Positions 44,511-52,331 of a DNA stretch of 64,000 nt are shown here, one piece after another. Under the pieces are notes generated by a model that was not told the DNA's origin, searched no databases, and saw only the letters and a list, made by a program, of their open reading frames with translations. Source of the stretch: Dama dama (taxonomy: Eukaryota > Chordata > Mammalia > Artiodactyla > Cervidae); contig NC_083704.1 in assembly GCF_033118175.1 (NCBI RefSeq), positions 47,394,501 to 47,458,500 on the forward strand. The letters run 5' to 3'. Positions within the stretch are counted from its first letter, which is position 1. Each line of letters opens with the position of its first letter. The position numbers were made by a program, and so were the translations under genes.

Positions 44511-47500
44511 ATTCTGTGTTAAACTTTTTGAGGAACCTCTAAACTTTTGCATGGTAGTTATACCACTTTACATTTCTACCAGCAAAGCGCAAGCGTTCCA
44601 ACTTCTCTACATGCTCACTGAAACTTGCTATTTTTCATTTTTTAAAAACTAACACCTATCCTAATGTGTGTGTAATATATCACTGAGGTTTTGATTTGCA
44701 TGTTCCCTATTAACAAGGATGTTGAATATTCTTTTTTTTAATAGAGATACAGTTTATTTACCATAAAATTCACCCTTTTAAATGGTACAACTGATGTGTT
44801 TTTAGTGTTTATAAAGTTATACAATCATCACCACTAATCCTGGAACATTTCCATCAAAAAGAAACTCAACTACCCACTTAAAAAGCAGTTGAAATGGTAA
44901 ATTTTGTATTGTGTATATTTTACCACAATAAAAAAAGAGAAAGAAATCCATACCCATTATCACTCACTTCCCGTTTCCCTCCCCTTGCACCTCCTGGCAT
45001 CCACTAGTTCACTTCAAGTCTCTATGGATTCTACACATTTTCTATAAATGGGTCTATTCAATATGTGGCCTTTTGTGTCTGATGTATTTTACATGTGTTC
45101 AAGTTCATCCATTATAGAATGTATCAGTACTTCATTCCTTTTTTTTCAGATTTCAAAAAGTGATTACAGGATTTTCTATTAAATGGTAGTAAGTGATACA
45201 GAATTCTATCATTTTCTGTTGACCCATCATGATACAATAGTGGTAAGCAAATAACAGTTACATATCCACAATAGTAAAAGATGCTCAGTTTTCACAATCA
45301 ATATAGCCAGACAAAAAATAAAAGATAATTACAGTTGCAAGCCATAATGGAAACATGATTAACCTAACTATATAAAATACTTACATACAATTTGGGGGGT
45401 TAAGTTGAGTGATGTGCTAAGTAGAAGTGCATATGTACACAGGTTTTCACCTGCGCAGCCACCCTACATCTTTCGGTTGGTGCATTTAATGCATTTACAT
45501 ATAAGCTTACTCCTTGGAAGGAAAGTTATGACCAACCTAGACAGCATTTTAAAAAGCAGAGACATTACTTTGCCAACAAAGGTCTGTCTAGTCAAGGCTA
45601 TGGTTTTTCCAGTAGTCATGTATGGATATGAGAGTTGGACTATAAAGAAAGCTGAGCGCCGAAGAATTGATGCTTTTGAACTGTGGCGTTGGAGAAGACT
45701 CTTGAGAGTCCCTTGGACTGCAAGGAGATCCAACCAGTCCATCCTCAAGGAGATCAGTCTTGGGTGTTCATTGGAAGGACTGATGCTGAAGCTGAAGCTC
45801 CAATACTTTGGCCACCTGATGCAAAGAGCTGACTCATTTGAAAAGACCCTGATGCTGGGAAAGATTGAGGGCAGGAGGAGAAGGGGACGACAGAGGATGA
45901 GATGGTTGGATGGCATCACCAACTCAATGGACATGAGTTTGGGCAGACTCCAGGAGTTGGGGATGGACAGAGATGGCCTGGCATGCTGCAGTTCATGGGG
46001 TCGCAAAGAGTCAGACACGACTGAGCGACTGAACTGAACTGATAAGGTAATTATCAATGTGTATGATCCTATTACCATTTTCTTAATTGTTCTGGGTTTT
46101 TTTGTGTAGGTCTTTTCCTTCTCTTCTGTTTCCTGCCTAAAGAAGTTCCTTTAGCATTTTTTGTAAAGCTGGTTTGGTGGCGCTGAATTCTCTTAACTGT
46201 TGCTTTTCTGGAAAGTTTTTGATTTCTCAACAGAAACTCTACAAGCCAGAAGGGAATCATGTGATATATTTAAAGTGATCAAAGGGAAGAACATACAACC
46301 ACAAATATTCTACCCAGCAAGACTCTCATTCATATTTGATGGAGAAATCAAAAGTATTTCATTCCTTTTTAAGGCTAAATAATATTCCATTGTATGGATA
46401 GATCACATTTGTTTATCCATTCATCTGTTGATGGATGTGTGAGTTGTTTCTACCTCTCAGCTCTTAGGGATAATGCCATTATGAACATACATGTACCAGT
46501 TTTCCTGTGGATATATGTTTTCTATTCTCTTGGGTGTTCTCAATTCACCTAAGAGTAGAATTTCTGGGTCATATAGCAGCTTTTTTTTTTTTTTTTTTAA
46601 CCTTTTTTAAGCTTTTGAGGAATTCCCAGATTATATTCCAAAATGCCTGCATCATTTCACATTCCCACTAGCAAAATACGAGGGACCCAATTTCTCCATA
46701 TCCTTCACTGTTGTTTTTTAGAGTAACTTTCCATGGAAGTATAAAGAATATAGAAAGGCACACATATCATAAGCGTACAGCCTGATGAATCTGCACAAAG
46801 TGAATGAGCCCACCATCTGCCACCCAGGTCAGGGTCAAGACTACGAGCAGCATCACAGACGCTTTACCTCCTACAGGTGACCACTAGCTCACCTTCAAAC
46901 AGGAGGGTTTTACATGCTGTAGGACTTTATCATACAATAGTTCTTATTTGTATTTGACTACTTCCACTTGATATTATGTTTGTAAGGATCATTCATGTTG
47001 TAAAATATAGCACTATTTCTTTCCTTAGGGTAAATGGTATCAGTAAAAGACTTTAAATGTTCTATTTGTCTGTTGCTATGAAATAAGAATAAAACTGATT
47101 TTTTTTTTTTTGCTACATCGCCATGTTGACTAATGTAAGGTTTCGGACTTTCTTTATCTCAAGCCAAGGTTCCTGAACTATCTTTATTTACTTTTAAATT
47201 TATTTATTTTTAATTCCACTGTGTAGCATGTGGAATTTTAATTCCTGGACTAGGGATCGAACCCACGTCCTCTACAGTGAAAGCGCAGAGTCTTAACCAC
47301 TGGACTGCCAGGGAAGTCCCTGTTAATTTATCTTATATTTAGCAATCTTCCAAATTCACTTTTTAATTCTAATAAATAATCTACACATATCATTATTATT
47401 ATTTCAGACTTTCTATGTACACAAGCAAACCATCTGAAACATCAGTTTCTTTTTTTCTAATTCTTATCCACTTCTTTCTTATGTATATGATTTCTTGATT

Positions 47501-50500
47501 GCACAACTGAGTTTCTTTGGGAAAATGAAAATCTTTTAAAATGTCAGTTTTTTTCACCCCGTGAACAGTGTTGACAGTTTATACAATGAAAACCAGAGTG
47601 GCCCTGCTGTCACCCACGGTGGTGACGGCATCCTCAGCATGGCTCTCTGCGGGCTCTCTCGGCCAAGCACGTGGCGCCTCCTGCAGGAGCATCCAGTCCC
47701 CATCACTGTGGGACTGTGCCGGCCACGCTCCAGGGACACGTAGACCCAGAGAGAGCTGTTGCCAGGGCTGGCTGTGGCCCGCGGGGGACACTGCTGCTGA
47801 GCCCTGAGGAGCTCAGGAGACCCACAGGGGAGTTCCTCCAGGGACAGAGGGAACTGAGAGGCCCTCCTCACACCCGCATGCTCACTCGGCAGGGAGGATC
47901 GGGGTCTTTGGGATGCCCAGCTACCTCTGCGGGCTCCTCTGGTGGCTCAGCGGTAAAGAATCCACCTGTGAGGAAGGAGCCACAGGAGACGCGTGTTTGG
48001 TCCATGGGTAGGGAAGATCCCCTGGAGGAGGGCATGGCAACCCACTCCAGGATTCTTGCCTGGAGAATCACATGCACAGAGGAGCCTGGCGGGCTACAGT
48101 CCAGGGGGTCACGAAGACCCGGCCACGACTGAGCGACTAAGCAGCAGCAACAGCAGTTACCGGTGCTGCCTGCTGTTCTGTTCATGTTGGGATCCTGAAA
48201 ACTAACTAAACTAAGCCAGGCCTGCAGGGGGAACCTACAAGCGGTCGTCACGGGCAGCTGAGTGACTGAAGGCCTTTGGAGGAGCAGCTGTGGTTGAGGG
48301 ACATGGGGACTGATGTAAAGCTGCTCATCCTATGACAACCACTGTGTCAGCGTCACTCACGGTGAGGTGACTTGAAGGAAACAGGCTGTGTGTCTCGGTG
48401 GGGTGGGTGGGGAGAGCTCACAGGAATTTGGGCAGCTCTCTGCAGTGGTATTACAGGTTCTAATACTATAATCACAGCCCCCATGCCACAACACTACCCG
48501 GCATAATCCGCAAGGATTTCCAGGATTTTCATCCTCCACAGCCAACCAGGGTTTCTTCTTGGCCTGTGTGGCCGAGTTCATGAAATAAAGAGCATTGTGT
48601 TCATCCTCCAGCTACAGCTCTGAGTGGAGTGACAGGCCGGGGCAGGCTTTACAGTCACATGCGTCTGTGGGGTCAAATAAAGGGCTGAGTGTTCTCTGTG
48701 GGGCCTCTCTGAATTTCGGTGGTATTACTTGTTAATAGAATCTGCCTGCAATGCAGGAGACCTGGGTTTGATCCCTGGGTTGGGAAGATCCCCTGGGGAA
48801 GGGAAAGGCTACCCACTCCAGTATTCTGGCCTGGAGAATTCCATGGACTGTATAGTGCATGGGGTCGCAAAGAGTCGATCATGACTAAGTGACTTTCACT
48901 TCATTGAACTTCACTTGTTAATAAAAGTGAATTCTATGTGATGAGGCATTCTTCATAGTAGCCAAAAAGGGAAACAACACAAATGTCCATTTGGATGAAT
49001 CACATGTGGTATAAACCATACCATGGACCACTATTCAATCATCACCATGAATGAAGTACAGATACACGCTGCAGCACAGGTGAGCCTTGAAAAGTGCAAG
49101 AAGCCAGACACAAAAATGTCACCAACAGGAAAATCCAAAGAGACAGATTACTAGTTGCCAGGGGATGAAGAGAGAAAACAGGGAGTACCTGTTAATAGGT
49201 ATGGGGGTTCTTTTGAGGGGAGATGAGAATGTTCTCAATTAGGTGGTGGCAATTCACAATACTGTGAATATATTAAAACCAATTAAATGCATGCTTTAAA
49301 ATGGTGAACCACATGAGTTTTAGTGAACTCTAAACAACATGAGTTTTAACTTAAAAAAGTCAATTATTTGCAATGACATTAATTTTCTCTTTAAAGATAA
49401 AGCATCAAAAGTATTCTAACAATCTGAAAGCTTTCTCCGTGATGGCCTGAGGAACTTGGGGGTGGGGGACTGTGCAGCACAGAGGCTGGTTTCCACATGT
49501 GGTTGGTAGAAATAGCCTTTGGGTGGAATAATCACACCTCTGTTTGCAGCCACATCCATGGTTATGGGACACATCGTGAAGCTGCGCACTCTGCTTCACT
49601 TTGATTTAAGAAACATGGAATCTGTGTGTGTAGGTCCACGGTGCCTCTGCAGGACTGAGGAGGGCACACCACTCTGGTCTCTCCACGTCACGGGTCCCAT
49701 AGGCATTGTGACCCCACAGTACTCCTGCTGTGCTGGGGTGCTTCAAGGGCAATGGCCTCTAAGCAGCCAGAGTCTTAGCTTCATCAATGCAGAGGTGGGT
49801 CTTGGGTGACCCACTAAAGGAGCCATCACCTCCTCACAAGAGAGAATGAAAGATGAAAGCTCCCTTCTGTTCAATTAGCTTCTTTTCCAGGATCAGAGCC
49901 TGGCTGGCAGGCGGAAAATTCCACACTCTAATGAAACAAAAGGGAGCCAGAAGGGAGGGCGGAGAAAGGGCACAAGTACAGTTTCCCTGCATTCTTCCTT
50001 GGGGGCTCAGAAGGTAGTCCTATGTTCCAGAAGCCCTGGTTAAATCTCAATGCGCTTCCCTATGGCACAGAGAGGAACCAGGTCGATTTCAGTACTTCCA
50101 TCATCATGGGATGAATTCATGGGCATGTGAGGAGTGATTTTCTCTGGTAAATGGACTGTGGCATGAAAAGTTACCGAAACACATCATGAAAAAGTCTCTC
50201 TCTTTTCAACCATAAACCTGCTTTCATCAAAGGAGAAAAGCTCTGCAACTCTCACACCTCTCAGCTTTTGTAACAAAGAGAAAGGAGTCAGTCCTTGGCA
50301 GGCAATGGTATCTAGGCAAGAATTCATGAACAGAGTGTAAAGCATTGTGCTCATTTTTACTTTTTATATTAATTGTTTGTGGCAAGGATGGCAAGCTTTC
50401 AACTAAAGGTAGTGATATTTATGTCACTCAGAAACTAATGTAAGATTTTTTTTTTAAAGCCATTTACTCTAAAGAAAACACAAAAGAAAACTAGAGGTGG

Positions 50501-51348
50501 TGTGCAAATAGGGCAAGAAGCATAAAAATGATTTAAGAATGACAGAAATTTTGGAAACTTTTTTTCCTGTCATTTTACTAACGAACACTTTTAGACAAAT
50601 CAAAAAACATTCTGTCCTACCCATGCCATGTCCATGATTCTGGTGTTTCTAACTCATTTTTCAGTGATTATCACTGTACCTGTCAAAACATCACTGGATC
50701 AGAATCCAGTGACCAAGAAAAACCAAATGCATTCCTATGAATGCACACGGAATCAGTGACTTTGGGAGAGAGCGGTCTCCTGAGCAAAGACACCATTGGG
50801 AACCTGGAAGAATTTACCTGTGAGAAGCTACCAGTACCAATTCTTCAGGAACATTCCCAACATTCCAAAAAGAACACCTTTCAACTTCTCTGTAAGATTA
50901 AAATGAGTGCTCAGTCACTCAGTCATGTCCAACTCTGCGACCCCAGAGATTGTAGCCCGTCAGGCTCCTCTGTCCATGGGATTTTCCAGGCAAGAATACT
51001 GGAGTAGGTTGCCATTTTCTCCTCCAGGGGATCTTTCCAACCCAGGGATCAAACCCATGTCTCTTATGTCTCCTGCATTGGCAGGGAGGATCCTTACCAC
51101 TAGCACCACCTGGGAAGCCCCCACGTCCGGAATATTTCATGATAAATATCAAAGAGCCACAACCAAAAAGCAAAGAAAGCGGTATGATCATGATACCCTT
51201 GAAAATTTTGAACTGTAAAATGAACTTACCAGTAATAGATTCTTATCAGGGCTGAAGGCCACAGGAGAAATGAGGCTACAAATGCTAGGATCGGAAGGGC
51301 CAGCGTCCCACCCGCGATCACAAACATGTTAACCACGTCAAGATCCAT
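25500..51348 (-). CDS. ABHD6: ABHD6 coding span (monoacylglycerol lipase ABHD6, 8 coding exons)
   Basis: ABHD6 is a membrane serine hydrolase that cleaves monoacylglycerols, including the endocannabinoid 2-arachidonoylglycerol, with its catalytic domain facing the cytosol. The exons, in transcript order, are 51348-51230 (coding part), 40199-40043, 38660-38547, 37203-37071, 34327-34170, 30855-30801, 30559-30459 and 25676-25500. They join in frame without stops to 337 residues, the human length. Residues about 9-30 form a hydrophobic anchor. HGFS at 78-81 supplies the oxyanion region, GTSMG carries nucleophile Ser148, and Asp278 (KQDQ) and His306 (NCGHS) complete the triad. All introns are GT-AG. 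The gene lies upstream of RPP14 on the same strand, as in the human order. Nothing suggests a pseudogene. Confidence 0.97.
27480..28180 (+). mobile_element. MLT1-like MaLR LTR, split by a SINE
   Basis: The 5' part reads 'ttatggatggactgtgcccc', then 'aattcatatgctgaagttct'. The 3' part reads 'ctgttgtttaagcctcccaa', then 'tagtactttgttagagg' and 'cctagcaaactaaca'. These are the two ends of MLT1-type LTRs as I recall them. The SINE at 27869-28096 sits between them. Confidence 0.7.
27869..28096 (-). mobile_element. Bov-tA/BOV-A2-type SINE inside the MaLR LTR
   Basis: The plus strand carries 'gtcgctcagtcatgtccaac' through 'gggccaccaggaaagccc'. The 10-bp repeat ccagaactgg flanks it at 27859-27868 and 28097-28106, which shows insertion into the older LTR. 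Confidence 0.88.
28607..28735 (+). mobile_element. CHR-type SINE fragment
   Basis: A diverged head ('gggatgtcccaggccggcca'), 'tttcaatccctggttgagga' box and 'aagatcccacatgccacac' followed by an A-rich tail. Confidence 0.75.
30459..30559 (-). CDS. ABHD6: ABHD6 coding exon 7 (Asp278)
   Basis: The 101-nt exon completes Leu246 and encodes FLEIVSEKSRYSLHQNMDKI and then KVPTQIIWGKQDQ. The Asp in KQDQ is catalytic Asp278. Acceptor is CCTACAAAG, donor is CAG|GTACGT. Confidence 0.97.
30801..30855 (-). CDS. ABHD6: ABHD6 coding exon 6
   Basis: The 55-nt exon encodes ILQGLVDVRIPHNTFYRK plus one base. Acceptor is TTTCCCTAG. Two GT donors overlap (AA|GTGTAAGT and AAGT|GTAAGT); the second matches consensus and keeps the frame with exon 7. 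Confidence 0.96.
31720..32180. repeat. Degenerate (ATCC/CATC)n satellite
   Basis: Dozens of 'catccatc', 'acccatcc' and 'ccaccctcc' words recur over about 460 bp with many substitutions. The long open frames here on both strands come from the repeat. Confidence 0.9.
32969..33100 (+). mobile_element. CHR-type SINE
   Basis: Starts 'gggacttccctagcagtcca', contains 'ttcgatccctagttgggga' and ends 'gtggccggaaaataataaaa'. Confidence 0.88.
33400..33725 (+). mobile_element. hAT-Charlie-like DNA transposon relic
   Basis: Begins 'agtggttctcaaagcagttc' and ends near 'ctcaataattcttaaggctg' and 'gctctgagac'. These resemble the termini of nonautonomous hAT elements; the exact family is uncertain. Confidence 0.5.
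34170..34327 (-). CDS. ABHD6: ABHD6 coding exon 5
   Basis: The 158-nt exon completes Gly175 and encodes LQYSTDNKFVQRLKELQESA onward to SYVRFKVPQQ (52 residues), part of the lid region. Acceptor is CCCTCAG, donor CAG|GTAGTG. Confidence 0.97.
35673..35787 (-). mobile_element. CHR-type SINE
   Basis: The plus strand reads 'cttggccgagttgtgcaaca' through 'ccaaccagggattgaacct' to 'accacctggtaagtccc', the complement of a CHR head. Confidence 0.85.
36397..36503 (+). ncRNA. RNU6: U6 snRNA pseudogene (retrocopy)
   Basis: About 107 bases align by eye with U6 over its full length, with diverged 5' stem text followed by near-intact 'caaggatgacatgcaaattc' and 'gtgttccatatttt'. Several substitutions fall in the 5' domain (the usual 'cttcggcagcacatatac' is changed) and in the ACAGAGA region, where acagattcagat replaces it. 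I therefore expect a nonfunctional copy. The 12-bp repeat tttaaatccaac flanks it at 36381-36392 and 36513-36524, which supports LINE-mediated insertion. Confidence 0.88.
37071..37203 (-). CDS. ABHD6: ABHD6 coding exon 4 (nucleophile Ser148)
   Basis: The 133-nt exon encodes FVECLKLNKKPFHLVGTSMG, then GHVAGVYAAYYPSDVCSLSL and VCPA plus one base. GTSMG holds nucleophile Ser148. Acceptor is CTTCCTAG, donor GCTG|GTGAGT. Confidence 0.97.
37560..37635. repeat. 38-bp tandem duplication, two copies
   Basis: Units 37560-37597 and 37598-37635 both begin taaagacaacatgtaa and end ggtgactgtggctgtcttc. They differ at only a few bases in the middle. Confidence 0.9.
37720..37910. repeat. Degenerate (ATCC)n satellite
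   Basis: Recurrent 'ccatctaaacatccat', 'caaccatccaaccatccat' and related words over about 190 bp. It is separate from the 31.7-kb tract. Confidence 0.9.
38547..38660 (-). CDS. ABHD6: ABHD6 coding exon 3
   Basis: The 114-nt phase 0-0 exon encodes FLPKNLHLVCVDMPGHEGTT, then RSSLDDLSIDGQVKRIHQ (38 residues), including the conserved DMPGHG-like strand-turn (here DMPGHE). Acceptor is GTCCTCAG, donor CAG|GTAAGC. Confidence 0.97.
38661..40042 (-). other. ABHD6: ABHD6 intron (1.4 kb)
   Basis: No coding exon or young repeat was recognised. A purine-rich GA tract lies around 39600-39680. Confidence 0.7.
40043..40199 (-). CDS. ABHD6: ABHD6 coding exon 2 (oxyanion HGFS)
   Basis: The 157-nt exon completes Trp40 and encodes residues 41-92, YWRRTLGMQVRYVRHEDYQF through SVLMLHGFSAHKDMWLSVVK. 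HGFS near residue 78 is the oxyanion-loop motif of the alpha/beta hydrolase fold. Acceptor is ATCCCCAG, donor AAG|GTGGGG. Confidence 0.97.
41085..42735 (-). pseudogene. NOP56P: NOP56 processed pseudogene, split by an L1 insertion
   Basis: On the minus strand the sequence reads as spliced NOP56 (nucleolar box C/D snoRNP protein). At 42735-42626 it matches the part containing TPKYGLIFHSTFIG. After the L1 it continues with YLANKC, then VEELQEQVEEQLSF, NLDV, QAEEADAKITRKLEKQEKK, and on to the Lys-rich C-terminal repeats (SFSKPKK, SKEEL, LEETAG). There are no introns, several frame breaks and stops, and an A-rich end near 41090 with AATAAATAA-like text. The 151-codon open frame at 41360-41815 is a remnant of it. 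Only roughly the second half of the NOP56 coding region is present, so it was 5' truncated. Limits are approximate. Confidence 0.88.
41891..42610 (-). mobile_element. Ruminant-type L1 3' fragment inserted in the NOP56 pseudogene
   Basis: The minus strand encodes the end of L1 ORF2 (recognisable words IELPYDLAIPLLGIH and WYIYTMEYYSAVKKN) followed by the ruminant L1 3'UTR and a poly(A), seen as the poly(T) at 41887-41904. The 15-bp repeat gcagcctttgctttt at 41876-41890 and 42611-42625 is the target-site duplication. It is strongly 5' truncated. Confidence 0.93.
44260..44506 (+). mobile_element. Bov-tA/BOV-A2-type SINE ending in (AC)n
   Basis: The element runs from 'tgctgccccagtggctcagc' through 'ggacatgactgagtgagcac' into an AC microsatellite (44469-44505). 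The 10-bp repeat agtaattctg flanks it at 44250-44259 and 44507-44516. Confidence 0.9.
44469..44505. repeat. (AC)n microsatellite
   Basis: About eighteen AC units at the tail of the SINE, a common origin of ruminant microsatellites. Confidence 0.95.
45506..46042 (+). mobile_element. BovB (RTE) LINE 3' fragment with a long open frame
   Basis: The plus strand encodes the C-terminal part of the BovB RTE-type polyprotein, recognisable by NLDSILKSRDI, VMYGYESWTIKKAERRRIDA, ELWRWRRLLRVPWTARRSNQ, EKTLMLGKIEGRRRRGRQRM and RWLDGITNSMDMSL. The frame is open for 210 codons (45405-46037), the first part of which lies upstream of the clear BovB match. The element is 5' truncated. No promoter or full reverse transcriptase is present, so I expect no activity. 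Confidence 0.93.
47205..47322 (-). mobile_element. CHR-type SINE
   Basis: The plus strand ends 'cttaaccactggactgccag' and 'ggaagtccc', and contains 'gactagggatcgaaccca'. This is the complement of a CHR head with 'tttatttatttttaat' at its tail side. Confidence 0.88.
47936..48150 (+). mobile_element. Bov-tA/BOV-A2-type SINE
   Basis: Runs from 'ctcctctggtggctcagcgg' through 'gaggagcctggcgggctaca' to 'gactgagcgactaagcagc' with an (AGC)n-like end. Confidence 0.88.
48738..48912 (+). mobile_element. SINE (Bov-tA type) with 11-bp target-site duplication
   Basis: 'gaatctgcctgcaatgcagg' through 'catggggtcgcaaagagtcg' is flanked by acttgttaata at 48727-48737 and 48913-48923. Confidence 0.9.
50908..51121 (-). 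mobile_element. Bov-tA/BOV-A2-type SINE close to ABHD6 start-codon exon
   Basis: The plus strand runs 'gctcagtcactcagtcatgt' through 'gcaccacctgggaagcccc'. It lies in the intron, about 108 bp past the exon donor at 51229. Confidence 0.9.
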
Positions 51349-51382
51349 CCTGCTCTTTAGGTCTGGCTTATACCTAGAGGGG
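51230..51382 (-). CDS. ABHD6: ABHD6 coding exon 1 (start codon and membrane anchor)
   Basis: The ATG is at 51348-51346, and 51230-51348 encodes MDLDVVNMFVIAGGTLALPI, then LAFVASFLLWPSALIRIYY plus two bases of Trp40. Donor is TACTG|GTAAGT. Residues about 9-30 are hydrophobic and serve as the N-terminal signal anchor. The upstream acceptor is likely CTCTTTTCAG, giving a 34-nt 5'UTR part at 51349-51382; a second AG (CCTCTAG) lies 9 nt further in. The open frame continues upstream, but the human-type start and the hydrophobic anchor fix this ATG. Confidence 0.96.
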
Positions 51383-52127
51383 CTGAAAAGAGAGACAGTA
51401 CTGAAACTCTGTCTCAGGAGACAAGGTGAAGAAGCAAAGTGGAAGCGAGAAGTGAATGACCCAGAATGAAGAGAAGGATCAGGAGGGGAAAAGTGTAGGT
51501 AATAAGGAATCATTGAGATGATCCTGGATTTTTTTAAGCTATAAAGGAAATTTTAAGAACAACTGGGGAAATTTGAGTAAGGACTGGTTATTAGACAATA
51601 TTATTAGACCAGTGATGCGGTGATGAAGTTGTGGTTATGTTTGTATGTAAGAAAACATCCTTGTTCATAGCATTTGCTGAAGTAAATATTAAGGGATAAA
51701 ATATAGTAATATCTGCTACTCACTTTTAAAAGCTGAGGAAGGAAAAATGTGTATATGTGTTTGTGCATATGTGTGAGTGTGTGTATAGAGAAGGGAGAAA
51801 TAAAGATGGTGAAATGTGCTGGTGAACCCAACTGTAACCTTCAACTTTCCTATTAGGTTTGCAATTTTTAAAAACTAAAAGTTAGAGAAGAACAGAAGAC
51901 CTGAAAGACAGATAAAGACAGACAGAAAGAAAAACAACACATGTGCAGAGGAATGCTTATCTGTATACAGAACATCACTGGAAGGTGTCCATGGAACCAG
52001 CAATAGCAGTAGCATCTGAGGTGGGGAATCAGGAAGCTGGGAGTCAGGGATAGAGGGAGACTTGCTTTTCATAGTCTACTTTTTAAAATCTTTTGGTTAT
52101 TTATCATGTACATGTATGAAGTGAAGT

Positions 52128-52331
52128 GTTAGTTGCTCAGTTACGCCCGACTCTTTGTGACCCCATGGACTGTGCCCGCCGAGCTCCTCTGTCCATGGGA
52201 TTCTTCAGGCAAGATTACTGGAGTGGGGTGTCAATACTTTCTCCGGGGGATCGTCCCAACCCAGGGATCAAACCCGGGTCTCCTGCATTGCATGCAGATT
52301 CTTCACTGTCTGAGCCACCAGGGAAGCCCTA
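52128..52331 (-). mobile_element. Bov-tA/BOV-A2-type SINE
   Basis: The plus strand runs 'gttagttgctcagttacgcc' through 'ctgagccaccagggaagccc'. No clear flanking duplication was found. Confidence 0.88.

Larger units (their letters stand above)
43895..46730 (-). mobile_element. Old L1 3' half interrupted by younger insertions
   Basis: Text on the complement of L1 ORF2/3' region runs from about 43895 ('catataagtggaatcataca', 'ccactgtacatatataccac') to about 45140. It resumes at about 46350 ('aataatattccattgtatgg') and ends near 46700. A SINE (44260-44506) and a 1.2-kb block with BovB lie inside it. Two or more L1 copies may be merged here. Confidence 0.65.
40200..51229 (-). other. ABHD6: ABHD6 intron 1-2 of the coding part (11 kb), retroelement-rich
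   Basis: It contains the NOP56 processed pseudogene and inserted L1 (41.1-42.8 kb), an old L1 cluster with nested BovB (about 43.9-46.7 kb), a CHR SINE (47205-47322), and several Bov-tA-type SINEs at 44.3, 47.9, 48.7 and 50.9 kb. L1-like text also lies at about 48940-49300. No additional coding exon was recognised. Confidence 0.75.

Noticed and set aside
45464..46078. 204-codon minus-strand open frame
   Set aside because: It is the antisense of the BovB coding fragment.
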